Assembly (NCBI GenBank): GCA_020055645.1
Contig: CM034546.1
Coordinates: 34,162,001-34,226,000, forward strand
Reading direction: 5' to 3'
Origin: Tomocerus qinae
Taxonomy: Eukaryota; Arthropoda; Collembola; Entomobryomorpha; Tomoceridae
Length of the DNA: 64,000 nucleotides
Shown: positions 35,161-47,203 of the stretch, one piece after another
Numbering within the stretch: the first letter of the stretch is position 1
How the letters are laid out: the number at the start of each line of letters is the position of its first letter
Position numbers and translations under genes: made by a program
Notes under the pieces: generated by a model
The model's input: only the letters and a program-made list of their open reading frames with translations
Databases searched by the model: none
What the model was told of the DNA's origin: nothing

Positions 35161-35583
35161 TTGCATTGTATCAATTTGAACAATGTGATGTTTTTTTAAG
35201 AAATGCGCGAGTAGGGGGAGGAGTGTTTCTGATTTTGTGACTTCAGTGTTCTCTGTGTCTTGTGTGAAGAAATAATGTAGGTAAATGCAACATTTCTTTT
35301 TAATTTGGGTGTGGGAAGAGCTGTTAAACACCAATTTATGATTTGTGAGTGTTCAACTCACATAATTTATTGTGTGATGTATTTGTGGGGGCAAATATTA
35401 CAACGCTAGAAATGTATATTTATATTGCCATTTTCTATGACTTTTATATTTATTTTAGCTTTTTGCCTTTTTTATGCCCGGTTGGAGAGAGGAAAATAGT
35501 TTTGGAACTGTATCTGGACCCCCAAAAACTTGTCCAATAACTTTTTTCTGTGTAAGGCCAACATCCATACTTATGAAGTGAAG
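35161..35583. repeat. Right flank of the second minisatellite
   Basis: 35285-35415 matches 21405-21530. The remainder up to the LTR is noncoding. A TGAAG word at 35579-35583 may be the target duplication of the LTR element that follows. Confidence 0.6.
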
Positions 35584-35725
35584 AGAGATGTTAAAATGCC
35601 ATATACCTATAGCTTATCATCTGTCCACCTAAATTCCTATCCAACGTCATTTCCTTAAATGCCGCGGAGTTCATAACTCCAGTAACCTACATTCCTTTGC
35701 ATACATCACCATCCTGTCAAACTTA
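35584..35725 (+). repeat. Partial 5' LTR
   Basis: About 142 bp that closely match the start of the LTR at 38280-38636. The match ends abruptly at 35725, after which the env-like frame begins, so the rest of the LTR and all gag-pol are missing. Confidence 0.75.
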
Positions 35726-35743
35726 ACACTTATACTATTAGCA

Positions 35744-38041
35744 ATGTTTGGAGCCGCCAAAGCTCGGCATCAGAAAGATCCGAACCTTGCCACTCAAGCA
35801 CTGCCCTGTGAATTTGCATGGAATACCCACCATGAGGTGCCTCCGTGCAGCAGTATAGTTAATTGGATACACGTCCTGTCCAATGGATCCATATGCTCAA
35901 GAACCAAGAATTGTGGTGACAAGGAAATTACGTCCGATGCCAAGTCATGCTAAGATGTTAATTCCGAATGTGATGTATTAAATTTCGTAAATTTAGATCA
36001 CATTGAATGCCAACACCACAAGAAATCCTTCGATTCGTCAGTACTAGATCAACCTGAATTAAAATCCTCGTTTTGTGCTGTTGGGGATTACACCTTGAGA
36101 AATTGTTTGCATTTCGTTGAACAATTCGCCGAAGTCCCAGTTATCATTACTCAAGGAAGAGCCTACCCTATTGAAACCTTAAGTCTTCAGCAGGAATCGA
36201 AGATGACTAGGGTCAAGTATCACCGATGCCAAGGAACTGAATGTACGCAATCATTGTGCGAAGCTGGATATTGTGCATGAGACGACCAATTTTGCCAATT
36301 ATTCAATTGCACAGATACCAATAACAAAAACTGTTATTGTACCTACAACAGTCAAGCCGTTCTTCACAAGATAAGTACGAGTAACGGAGACTTATTTCCT
36401 GAATGTTGGGGACATGTCTACATGCTAGTCCGAAAAGAAGATTTGAGTCGAACAAGAGATTAGTACAAATGCCACGGATGTACTATTGAATGTACTCATA
36501 CAGGAATTCAAGTATCCACACCTGGGATAGTTCCGAAGTATATCAAGGCTCAGAAGAACCCTTGTCACGTCTCAACGACCCGCACTTCGACAAACACCAA
36601 CCTGCATCTCACAAAAGTTATGTTAGCCGCAACTGGAACGATACACGTCGAGATATGGTTTCCAGATTACGATATTCCCTTCTCCAAGGAAGTCCACTGT
36701 CCACGTGTCCCTGTTTGTGAACTTATCTCATGCCATTTTTGCCTAGAAAGATGGGGTAATGTAAGCTGCTACTCAAGACACCATTGGATCATCCTATTTG
36801 CTTAAGGACTGATCGCAGCAGTCATAATCATATTCTGTATATACCTTGCAAAAGGATTACTAACCATTACAGTATGGATTTCATGGCCTGTAAGAATTTG
36901 CGTTCAACTGATTCGAAGAAAGAAGAAGCCGCAATCTCGGGGAAACATTCCCTCGTATGTCGAATCAGGTATTCAACTAGTTGAATTCCAAGACATCGAT
37001 CTAAACGACGTCCACATCTCTAACCACACCAGAAATCGAAGAAGAGAATACCTGCCCGGAGCAAGAGTCATGTTTTTCGTAGCTATTCTCGCATTAGTAA
37101 CGTCAAGCATCGCCTGTACAAATTTCGAAACCATGTCTGCTGCATCCCACGAATGCAGTTACGTTCAAGAACGATCGACATGCTCCGTCAGAATCAACAC
37201 AAGAATTACAACCAATCCAACACATGAAGCGTATTCAGTATACCAATGTCCAGAATGGGAATACGCAGTACAAATCGAAGTTACAGTTCATTTAGGTGAA
37301 AAAATATTAAAAAATGTAACAACACTACATCCCGGAAGTCCTTCTACCATAGAAGGCATCGAATTCTCACTAATCTCAACAAGCCTACCAGTTATGCCCG
37401 TATTGGATAACTGTATCATAACGAAGGGAAAGTTATCCTCTCTCTGCCCATGTAACTTGAGGGAAGAAGTTGCGATTTCCCGAATCGGCGAAATTCAATG
37501 TGATTCGCTAGAAGCCGCTCAGCAACTGAATAAATCCTGTTTCGCAAGTCTGGATTTAAATCGTGCCATAACGGACACCAGCGGAACGCGTTGCATCGCC
37601 GCCATAGTGGATCCGAAAGTCGTACTGAAGACCAATCAACTGCCTCTGAAACTTGGAAACGGAATTATTGCCCCAAACGACGAGTCGGTTATTTTCGAAG
37701 CATCTACATACGCGTTATTGGAGATCCAACTAACCACATCACAACTTCAAATATCCAAGCTCATCGAGATGTTTATTTGCTCAGTGGAATTTATAAAGCT
37801 GGAAGGATCCTATTCACCCCTCTCTGGAGCGACACTCTTTATCCAAGCAAAGGTTGAACAAGGAGAAACTATGGCCACCATCGAATGCCAAGAGGTAGGA
37901 TTTTTTAGTCCTCTTCATGTCACAAACCAAATGAAGACTTATCAGATAGTCATGAAGTTGGACGCTCCAGATATCAACCTCAGTTGCCGATTCAAATGTT
38001 CCGGCAGCGAGAAGGCAATTACCATTACCGCTGTCGAATGA
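35744..38041 (+). pseudogene. Retroelement env-like glycoprotein polyprotein remnant
   Basis: One reading frame (about 766 codons) is traceable throughout, broken by four in-frame stops at about 35951, 36278, 36462 and 36802 but by no frameshift. Features in order are a hydrophobic leader ending at AMFGAAKA, a cysteine-rich ectodomain, a membrane span after 36805 (LIAAVIIIFCIYLAKG), a basic cytoplasmic linker (RRKKK), a second hydrophobic leader at 37070 (MFFVAILALVTSSIA), and a second cysteine-rich ectodomain to 38041. This two-ectodomain arrangement resembles the bunyavirus-like (phlebovirus G2-type) envelope genes carried by some LTR elements. That family assignment is inference from layout and cysteine pattern. 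A membrane anchor in another frame follows at 38170. The gene is nonfunctional as it stands. Only intact stretches of at least 60 codons appear (the last is 323 aa). Confidence 0.7.
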
Positions 38042-38169
38042 AGATACCAGAAATGATCAATTATCGGTGTCATATGAGCCGCCCCACTCAACCGGGGGGA
38101 GGGCATAGGATTTAATGTTTTTACTGTTATAGATCCTGACTGAAGCAGTTATACAAAGGACTGGTGACA

Positions 38170-38241
38170 ATGGTGATTCTCATAGTGGCTATAATTATAA
38201 TTTCTACATGTTTAAAACTAATCATTAAAAAGATTTTGTAA
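38170..38241 (+). pseudogene. Displaced C-terminal membrane anchor of the env-like remnant
   Basis: A 23-codon frame, MVILIVAIIIISTCLKLIIK and three more residues, has the form of a transmembrane anchor with a short basic tail. It lies 128 bp after the env stop, in a different frame, and just before the 3' LTR. It is most simply the original C-terminus of the glycoprotein, separated by mutation. Confidence 0.5.
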
Positions 38242-38279
38242 TTTTCATTTATTGCTTCTATTTATTCATCTATTGCTAG

Positions 38280-38636
38280 AGAGATGTTAAGATGCCATAT
38301 ACGTATAACTTATCCTCTGTCCACCTAAATTCCTATCCAACGTCATTTCCTTAAATGCCGCGGAGTTCATAACTCCAGTAACCTACATTCCTTTGCATAC
38401 ATCACCATCCTGTCAAACTTATAATTAGATTATTGAACCTTTTGTCACTTAAGTTTTTGCTTTTGTCTCGTTTGTGTTGATCTTTACACAGACCTACCTA
38501 TACCTACCTACAACTACCTATTTGTCTATTATTTCAGTGAATCTATATCTGAAATAAAAGTTGTCATTTTTGTGAAATCAATCCAAAGTCATTATCATAT
38601 TTTCATACCAAGTGTAGTTGCACTCATACCGTAACA
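38280..38636 (+). repeat. 3' LTR
   Basis: The inner boundaries TGTTA and TAACA are inverted. The first 140 bp duplicate 35584-35725. An AATAAA lies near 38553. TGAAG follows at 38637-38641 and also precedes the left LTR, consistent with a 5-bp target duplication. Confidence 0.75.
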
Positions 38637-40279
38637 TGAAGTCTGAAGCCAATTTGGCTTCTCGAGTATCTTTTAACAATCTAGAATTGCAACTTTTGAA
38701 AATTTTAGAAATGATCGAGATCTATCTACTAAGATTAGGAAACTGCTGAATAATTATTGTTTCTACAGACTTGCAAATTTTGAATTTAAGAAGAGATGGA
38801 CAAATCATATCTTAAGGAAAACCTTCTTGGGGAATTAAAACCATAAGTATCTAAAGTAGTAAAGTATCTAAACGCAAATTACATGTGACAAAAAGTCGTT
38901 ATGTATGAGGAAAGACATATAATTATAATTCAGATAGAGATAAATAAATGCAGTATAAGCATAATAAACAGTATTATATAATTAGCTAACCTTGAAATAA
39001 AAACTGGTCTTTGCATATCGATTCCTTTATAAGTATCATTACGCATAATATGCATAGATTATGTACAAATACTGTCAAATAAACCTTACTTATATTTAAT
39101 GGTTCAAGTTTCATATTATATACCATTTATATAAGTGGCTGTATATACGGGTAACTCAGACCGACTCATATTAACTACGGTATGCACTGAAAATATATTA
39201 TAATACTTATTGGGGTAACTGAATTATGACGTTGTAAATATTTGTATTGTAGATATTCCAGATTGCCCTGCATGATATCTCATAACCACTTTACCAGGGC
39301 TACACCTTGTAACAAATATATAAAACATACATTTTATAAATGTGGTTGCTAATAAGTATTGTTCAAATAAAACCATTTACAAGCTTGAGGCATCATTGTA
39401 TTATACAAATATCTTTGATATATTTAACCTTTGACATGTTACCAACCAGCATAAAACATGTATTACCAACTGTGGTACAATTGTACATTGTACAACACAA
39501 GTCAATGGTTACTACAACAACGACGGCGAAAAAGACTTCATTCCTTTTTTCCGCTATGAAAATAAAAAAACGTCAAAATAACCTCAAATAATTTTTATAA
39601 ATTGGAAAACAATGTTAGTGGCAGGTATCTGAAAACTGGACGTTATTCGGTTTAAATGAATCAGAAATAGTAGCAAATGAAGGCCAACTGTGGTACTAAT
39701 TGTACCACTGTTAGTATTTGCAAGTGTTGAATGGCATGAATATATATAAAATATATGACAGGTTTCATGTACCTGTTGTATGTACAATAGAAGTTGTTGC
39801 TTAAGTAATGTAAAGTATAATGATTCCACATTTTTATTGTCTGTCTAAATTTATCTGTTACCCTTTCAAGTACTTTCTTGTTTCCCAACCAGTACTGCCA
39901 TGTTTGATTATATTGTAATGTAAGTAACCATCCCAAAACTCCGATGCATCTGTATCGGTATATACTGACTAAATAGTTGTGCCTATGGCTAAAATAAAAT
40001 CATTTCAAGCATTGTAATTAATTCATAATTAGGCTAACTTTAATTTTCAGCCATTCTAAAATCTCATACCAGTAGGAAAAGCAAAAGCATGCAGAAATTA
40101 TTGTAAAAATAAGAAGGCCGTATGATTATGTCATTGTACTTGTTATCTCTTTAATATAGGAATATATTATCTTTTGGTATATTCGCTCAGAGTAGAAAAT
40201 AATGTCAATAACCTACACTACAGACTATATCATATGCATGACATCAAATCTTCATATGCTTATTGCCATTGCTACTACA
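38637..40279. other. Noncoding stretch
   Basis: 38877-38962 repeats 24606-24692. A GTGGTACAATTGTAC-like word near 39470 has an inverted partner near 39690. No gene is seen. Confidence 0.4.
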
Positions 40280-40287
40280 TGTTAAAG

Positions 40288-40505
40288 CAGTACCGTATTT
40301 AGAAGTCGATTTCGGAGGGGGCAATGATATCATAGAACATTATATATTAGGGACAATCGCGCGAAGCGCGAAAAATTTTGACTTATTTTGTCTAAAATGA
40401 GTCTAAATTAGCCTAAAAATCACAATAAAACGCGCGAAGCGCGAAATTTTTTGGTATTTTGAGGGGGGGCATTTGCCCCCAATGCCCCCCCTCAATACAG
40501 CCTTG
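40288..40505. mobile_element. hAT-type MITE, GCGCGAAGCGCG family
   Basis: Same family as 12277-12526, with an exact 8-bp TSD, TGTTAAAG, at 40280-40287 and 40506-40513. It carries two GCGCGAAGCGCG words spaced about 70 bp apart. Confidence 0.9.
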
Positions 40506-41414
40506 TGTTAAAGTCACGAGAACCTTTTAACGCAAATACTATCATTATGTATACGCAATTCGTTCACTATAATAATATTTTATATTTTACTGTCTCAAAT
40601 TGAGATTGCCAAAAGACATCACAACATAATTCAATAAAATAAAAAAACGAATTTAAAATTAAATAAATGAAATATAGAAGAATATATTATAAGATAACAA
40701 TATGCATGCATTTTAAATAAATGGTTTTGGAGAATTGATGCAGATCCTTTGACAGCAGAAATTGCAACCTGTTCCAATACATCAGGTAATTATTTAAAAT
40801 TGCAGCTTCAGACAGTTAGAAAGGTCTTGTTCATGTAGGTAATCACATTTGTTTTAAAACTCAACAATCTACCACAAATACCTGAGATTTTTATAACTCA
40901 TGTTTAATATAATGATATTATGAATACAGATGCAATTAATGCTAATAATAAAGTAATGCATATTAATTATTACTTATTCGATTTTTATCGGTTTTGGGGC
41001 CAATGGAGACCAGTTGAGTTATTTTGTCAAAAATAATCACTGATAATATGATAATTCAATATATATCTGGACATCATTTTGATTTTACTCTTGTCTCGAT
41101 TGACTATGTCAAAATTAGCGTTGTTAAATATTTGAATGCAAAATCAAACGTCAAACCAAACATTTCGCGTAGTTTCAATCTTATAAAATATTTTTTATTC
41201 CGATTTCTTACAATAAATCAACGTTAGTACATAAAATGTATTAACCCATATACAGATATATACGGACTTATGGTGTTGACATTACTGCGATCCTTCTCAT
41301 CATGATCATGGTTTAACTACGTCTATAACCATACTAATGCGGCACCTTTTTGATTAAAGTCAGATTTCTTAATCCAATGTGAACTTTGTGATAATATTGA
41401 TTGATTAGTTTAAA
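40506..41414. other. Noncoding stretch
   Basis: AT-rich; the open frame at 41024-41227 has no recognisable feature. Nothing else is seen. Confidence 0.4.
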
Positions 41415-41735
41415 CCAGTGTACAAAATACCATTTACTACTTACCAGTGGTAAGTGGTTTTTAATGGTATTTAACGTTAAATACCACTACGTAAAAAGTA
41501 GTGGTAAGTGGTATAAATGGTAAAAAATAGTTTCATTTAAATTTCGTGTTGGAATTTTGAATAAAATTCGGTGCCATAGTATGAAATAGCTTAGCAGATG
41601 ACCATTGTTGTCACAAATTGATAAGTGTTCATCAATCCGAGTAGGATTCAACCAATGGGGGCGCTAACAACCCTTGCCGATTGAGAAATTAATTACAATT
41701 AAATTAGCATCAATTTTAAATGGGCGATACCAATA
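41415..41735. mobile_element. hAT-type MITE fragment, CAGTGTACAAAAT family
   Basis: Inverted copy of part of 49981-50578. It retains one terminus, CAGTGTACAAAATACC, and a palindromic GGTATTTAACGTTAAATACC. The homology ends at about 41730, so the other terminus is lost. Confidence 0.75.
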
Positions 41736-41873
41736 TACTTTAAATGCATTCATTTAGCATTTCAAAGATTTATTGAGCACATGAAGAAATAAAATAACAA
41801 AACTACCCTATAAATATAAATTGATATGACAAGGCATTGGCTTCCATCATGGGAAGATAATAAATTTGAAATA

Positions 41874-42160
41874 ATCTTTATATTATAATCACCGTTCTAG
41901 ATAGAACAATATATTTACCTGTCTATATATTTATGTAACTATGTGTGGTAGAGTGTGCTCAGGGACGTATACCCAGGAATTTGGGTAGAAGGGGTAGCAA
42001 CAAATAGTTATTGCAAAAAACCGAGCTGGGAAGTGGGTCCTCTAGCCTCTACCCTCTTCTGAGTACATGCTTGGCCACAATATCCAATACGCATGATTAC
42101 GCTGGATGCCTACCTTTCGAAATGAAGTCACTTCTGCTGGGGGCTATCACACGCATACCT
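41874..42160. repeat. Interspersed repeat, copy 1
   Basis: Direct repeat of 45707-45980, sharing TATTATAATCACCGTT and GCATGATTACGCTGGATGCC. In the other copy this unit lies inside a hAT-type MITE. Confidence 0.7.
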
Positions 42161-42474
42161 CCATGTAGGGTGATACCAAATGCAAAATGCGCAAGCGCTG
42201 ATGATAATATGACTATTACTTAATACAATAAACTACACTCTGGGTTAATATTAGCTTATTTCGAAATTATACCAAAAATTTTATGTATCAGCGTTTAGTT
42301 CAGAAAAGACGCTAAAATAGAGCAGGGTGGCTAACAATTCCGTTTGATATATGTACAAAATTAGACGATTCGCCTTTGCTCAACATACAATTTGGTCTAT
42401 ATACTCACTAGCTTTATTTATAACAGGGCCCGGGCCCTGTGACCGGCTCGTACTATATAATATTCGTATATACT
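42161..42474. other. Noncoding gap with an 18-bp palindrome
   Basis: ACAGGGCCCGGGCCCTGT at about 42424-42441 is a perfect palindrome. No gene is seen. Confidence 0.5.
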
Positions 42475-43540
42475 TCGAAGGAATTTCGCTATTTGCTTAG
42501 CAGTAGCTAACGACGCACGTTACTGTATATTTTCACGTGAATTTCATAGTGGAATAAAAGTGCATTATAAAAGTTGTAATACTCAGGTTATACTTCAATT
42601 CTATAATTATATCACCTTAGTATATATTTATATTACTAATAGTTGCCACCTAATGTATTACGAGGTTTCGAGCGATAATGTCCTATAGCATGTACTTTAA
42701 AAGGGGAAATGTTGATCGATCTATATTCAGTGGATGGTAATTAAGTAATTTTCTATTAACACCAGTATGATATATTAACATAAAATAAGAAACAAACTAA
42801 TTGAGTGAACAATCTAAAAGGTTATATAAACGAGATGTGTCTAATTAAAAAATAACTTAGGCTTCAAAAGGCACTTTTTAATTACCTGGAAAGTTCCCAC
42901 TTTACGAATTTTTCCCAATTCTTTATCAAAGTGTGATGGGCCAAACCGAAGCCATATAAACATATTTTATCTTCAATTGATAACGAATGTATTTACGACG
43001 ATCCAGGTAGCAGAAGGGGCATATCGTGTATTAAATATATTACAATGACTCGTCCATCAAAAGGTAAAGGGAAAACGTGAACTATATTACAGTATGTCAT
43101 CAATTCTCCACCAATGAAACCCATTACTCTCAAATGCCAGCTCATCGGTCATCGAACTTCAGCCATTTTTAGTCTGCACTGCACGACGTTGATCTACTTA
43201 CGCTGGTTTTGTTACAATCTCTGAACATGCTTTGGTTATATTTATCTTCAATCAATACAATGGAAGACGAAAATACACGAAATCATGTTTTCTTGACACA
43301 AAATCTGACGAATTTGACATTAATGTTGTTGCATTTGATTCCACACGGCATCCCCGCTAAGGATGAAGGAGAGGAAATTGTAAGCTCATTTGCTTTTTAT
43401 ATAATTATTAGTACAGAGCACAGGGTCCTCATTTAGATCGTCCCCCAAAAGCACAAGGGCCATCTTCCCACTAGATATCAGAAAGTACTTCCTATCCATT
43501 TATAGAGAATACCTGTGAGAAGTTTGAGCCTAATCTCGTA
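42475..43540 (+). repeat. CARD-exon module B (inverted relative to A and C)
   Basis: The reverse complement of 56525-57550 along about 1.05 kb. It contains a possible TATA element, GGTTATATAAACG near 42820, the upstream GTTGATCTACTTACGC landmark and the 40-codon exon. The orientation differs from both NB-ARC main exons in the window. Confidence 0.75.
43260..43379 (+). CDS. CARD first-half exon, copy B (40 aa, open)
   Basis: ATG at 43260 and donor ATT|GTAAGCTC at 43379, phase 0, as in copy A. The product has MEDENTRNHVFLTQNL and LLHLIPHGIPAKDEGEEI. Prolines replace residues in the third-helix region (IPHGIP), which could weaken the fold. No NB-ARC main exon lies downstream on the plus strand within the window (to 64000), so it is an orphan exon here or part of a gene beyond the window. 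Confidence 0.5.
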
Positions 43541-44090
43541 GTTGAATTGAATTGATTTATTTAATATTCTCGGCGAGCCTTAGCCCATAGAATATGTAAA
43601 AGGTTATACAATTTTACATACAGAAAATACAAATGACAATGCCTTTTCACTATATGCCGAACAACTGACAACTTGGTGAGAAATTCATACCAAAAACACC
43701 TGAGTATCTCAGTACTCCTCCCCCATTAATACCCGAGTAGCGAAAGCTAAACCTTCTCCATATAGGTACCCGGTGGATCAGGACTTATCCAACAGTTTGA
43801 ATAAGTAAATTACGCTCCGCACACCTAGCCTAAAAGTACATGATCATTGCACGTTCCCACGCATGTAAAACATATGTAATTTTGAACTAATACATTTTAA
43901 GAATGAAAAATGCCCGCCACATTATAGGTATTCGTAACTAACATTATAAGTTGAATCCATAGACATTTAAATAAAATATTATACCATAAAATTATTCTGT
44001 GAAATATAAACTATACCCACACATTTGATAAGCCTTGTAGACAGCGGAATCTATTACACTTACAGTGGTTACCCAAAGTATTCTTATACT
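43541..44090. repeat. Possible LINE 3' end (minus orientation) and noncoding DNA
   Basis: Read on the minus strand, GGGCTAAGGCTCGCCGAGAA followed by TATTAAATAAATCAATTC resembles a LINE 3' end with a short repeat tail (43545-43600). No RT frame is seen beside it. Confidence 0.35.
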
Positions 44091-44092
44091 TG

Positions 44093-44701
44093 GGGGGTTG
44101 GCAGCCGGCAATCATATACTTGCTTAAAAGTCAACCAAAAGTCGTTGTGTGTGTGAGACATTGTGAGTTCGTATGTTCCCCGTGTCCCTGTACCTTTTCA
44201 CTTATACACTGACCGGACATGTGTTTGCAGAAGAGAAAGGTAAGATACGACGCTGTGTTGAGAGATAGGTCAGACAAGTTGCTGGTAAGAAAAGCCTTCC
44301 GCCGTCCATTCGTTCGTCTCCAGGTATTTTGCTTCACTGAAAAACAATCCCCATAATATTTCCATAATTAACCCAGGGAGAACAGAATGTAGAGCCAGCT
44401 GCTGCAAACCATCGCCCCTCTGCATTCCAGAATCGCCGACGCAACCCCCTACGCAAATCCCCGGCCATAATTTCCAGAACTCGTCTTCTTACCATGCGGT
44501 TTTACAGAAAAATGACACATTTTACAAAATTCACTATTAGTACACACTTCTCATAATTATTTCCAAAAAGTTCGAATCACTAGGGACACACAGATCTAAA
44601 AAGTTTCTCTCTAATACCACTTTTTCTTACAAAAATATTCAACGATACACGGAAACAGGCACACACACAACCTCACACTTCAAGTACCGGCTGCCAACCA
44701 A
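44093..44701. mobile_element. Possible TIR element
   Basis: GGTTGGCAGCCGG at 44096-44108 and its complement CCGGCTGCCAACC at 44687-44699 face each other. ACACACAACCTCACAC occurs inside the right end. No TSD was established and no gene is seen inside. Confidence 0.4.
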
Positions 44702-45441
44702 TCTCGTAGTTTATAAAAAGGAAAAATAAATCACATTGTCCTCCATTAAAAGTTTATTGAGGAATGTAACAATGGTTTTATTTGTGACTAGGTATTTCAA
44801 TGTCAAAGTGAACAATTAGCAGCCGTACTTATTTTTGATTTCGCTAACTTTGGTACTTTGTACTATGACCTAGAACCTTTTTATGATTTAACACAATATT
44901 TTGAATTTTTGATCGACTTTACTTTATTACCAGTACTGAATACCATTATTTTGTTATTTTCTCCTTTAACCTTATAGGGACCATGGACCTATGGAAAATA
45001 TGACATACATTCAAACTTATCGTCACGGTATGGATACAGGCTTGGATGTCTGATTCCTTTTATTTTAGAATAAATTTGTAAATAAAATTTTATCCCGAAC
45101 ACTAATTTGATTTTATAGAATTTTTTGAATGAAAATCGAGGTTTCACCTAAAATTCAGCAACGATTACAGTGAGACGGAACTCTTATGCCTTGAATACCC
45201 TATCAAATATGGATCAGACATGATCTAGAGATCACGTTCCACCTTCACCACATTTAGAAGATTTGGTGGAATCGCGGTAGAACCGATTTTTGGGAGTGTG
45301 GGGGCATGGGGATAACTGGGATAAGGTATATACTTTTGCTTGGCTACTCGGTATTCTTACAATTCTGGTAGAATCTCTCAGCTCAGCACCTTAAATAGGA
45401 ATCTCAACGACTTTTGACATCAGGGTTATAACTGTATTTGT
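44702..45441. other. Noncoding stretch
   Basis: AT-rich sequence; no gene or repeat is recognised. Confidence 0.4.
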
Positions 45442-45449
45442 ATAAATTT

Positions 45450-46003
45450 CAGGGTTGGCAAGTGAAATATTTCGCTTGAAATGAATAGAGAAATAAATGA
45501 CTTTATTTCGCGAAATATTTCACTTCAGCTTTTGTTGAAAAGTGAAATTAATGAAATAAATACAACAAAGTGAAATAAAGTCATTTATTTCACTTCAAAA
45601 GTGAAATAAATGCCATGTATCCCTATTTATTTCATTTTATTTCATTAATTTCAATTAATTTCATTCAATTTCATTTATATCACTTTTCAAGACAAAGTCA
45701 TTGAAATCTCTATATTATAATCACCGTTTTAGATAGAGTAATATATTTACCTGCCTATATATGTTTGTAACTATGTGTGGTAGGGCGAGCTCAGGCACGT
45801 ATCCAGGAATTTGGGTAAGGGGGGTCGCAACAAATAGTTATGATAAAAACTGAGCTGAGTAGGGTAACCTATAACCTCTTCTGTGTACGTGCTTGGCCTG
45901 CTTGGCCACAGTATCCAATACGCATGATTACGCTGGATGCCTACCTTTCGAAATTTAGTGCCATATGCTGGGGGCTACTAGTGTGAAATAAATGCCAACC
46001 CTG
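45450..46003. mobile_element. hAT-type MITE, CAGGGTTGGCA family, with internal GTGAAATAAATG repeats
   Basis: Termini CAGGGTTGGCA and TGCCAACCCTG are exact. An exact 8-bp TSD, ATAAATTT, lies at 45442-45449 and 46004-46011. The left third is made of many GTGAAATAAA/TTTATTTCAC words in both orientations. 45707-45980 is a copy of the 41874-42160 repeat, so one element is nested in the other. Confidence 0.9.
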
Positions 46004-46011
46004 ATAAATTT

Positions 46012-46922
46012 TGAACCTAAAAAACTGCCTTCGAAGGTGGTCATTTATATATATACCTTATGGCCTATCGAGTTAACATTACGCCAATTACTATTTTACT
46101 AGTTTGAATGCGAAATCAAACATTATATGATTTTACCTTTTTATTTTCATTTTCTTATAATAAATCAATATTGGTCGTACAAAATGCAAATTAACAAAAA
46201 TGACTAAATTACAAATGGTTAAGAATTTTTTAATCTTGTAATTATTATCAGTTGCTTCTTAGAATACAATTTAGCTGATAGATAGAAGTTGGATTCCAAA
46301 GTTAGAGCAGCATGAAATCAATATGTCCATAATTTACCAGCCTGGTGGCTTACTGAAAACGGGTGGCGGTTTCCACCATAGGTCACCAGCTGTTTAATAT
46401 TTTCATGTTGTTATTGATTATTAGTTTAAATGCATTTTTTGCTACTTTATAATTTATGCTTCATGAATCGTGAATGATTTTTACTTAATTATCTTTAGTG
46501 GAATCAGCCTTAAAAAAGTAATTTGTTTTTTAAAAACCTTGCAAATTGAATTGCGATATTAATAGGATTAAATTTTGAAATGAAATTCACAAAAACTCAA
46601 CTTTTACCGACAATACAGGTTGTACAAAACTAATAATTTTCAAAATCTCAAATATTAAAAAAAAAGTTTTTGTAGCCCGAAAATGGTTATATAGAGTGTC
46701 AATAGTTTGAAGAGTTTGAATGATTTTAACTTTGCGTAGACTTCATCGGTAGAAATTGGGTTTTAAATAGCAGTAAGTGTCTCTATAAATATAAATTCGA
46801 AAAATTTAAAGTGTGAAATAATGAATGGTTTTTATTTCTACTTACAGCGGCCTTTTGATCCCTGACCCTCTGATATTACTGGTCGATCTACATATTATGG
46901 ATAAGACAAATATTAAAGCATA
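46012..46922. other. Noncoding stretch
   Basis: No gene or clear element is seen. Confidence 0.4.
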
Positions 46923-46930
46923 TTTATAGT

Positions 46931-47202
46931 CATAGGCGTCGGAACCGGGGGGACAGGGGGGACAATGTCCCCCCTAGAATATGGCCAGGAGGGATATGTC
47001 CCCCTAAAAATGTCCCAAAATCCAAACTAAAATTACACCAGAAAAGGCGATTTTTTTGTCAAAAAAGGTTAAAAATCCAAAAACTTTTCGCGCTTCGCGC
47101 GAATCTCCCTTCGTTTTACCAATATTTTATTATTTTGGTGGCCTCCCCTTTCTGAAGAAGCCATTTTGTCGCCCCTTGATAAATTACGTTACGACGCCTA
47201 TG
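46931..47202. mobile_element. hAT-type MITE, CATAGGCGTCGGAAC family
   Basis: Termini CATAGGCGTCGGAAC and GTTACGACGCCTATG are inverted. An exact 8-bp TSD, TTTATAGT, lies at 46923-46930 and 47203-47210. It carries CGCGCTTCGCGCG, linking it to the GCGCGAAGCGCG families. The right TSD overlaps the stop codon of the adjacent minus-strand gene. Confidence 0.9.
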
Positions 47203-47203
47203 T

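Noticed and set aside
34683..35334. Minus-strand open frames of 166 and 207 codons in the second array
   Set aside because: Same artefact of the 23-bp minisatellite as in the first array.
35744..38041. Stop-codon readthrough or an intact env gene
   Set aside because: Four stops of all three types in one copy, missing gag-pol and a displaced anchor fit simple decay better.
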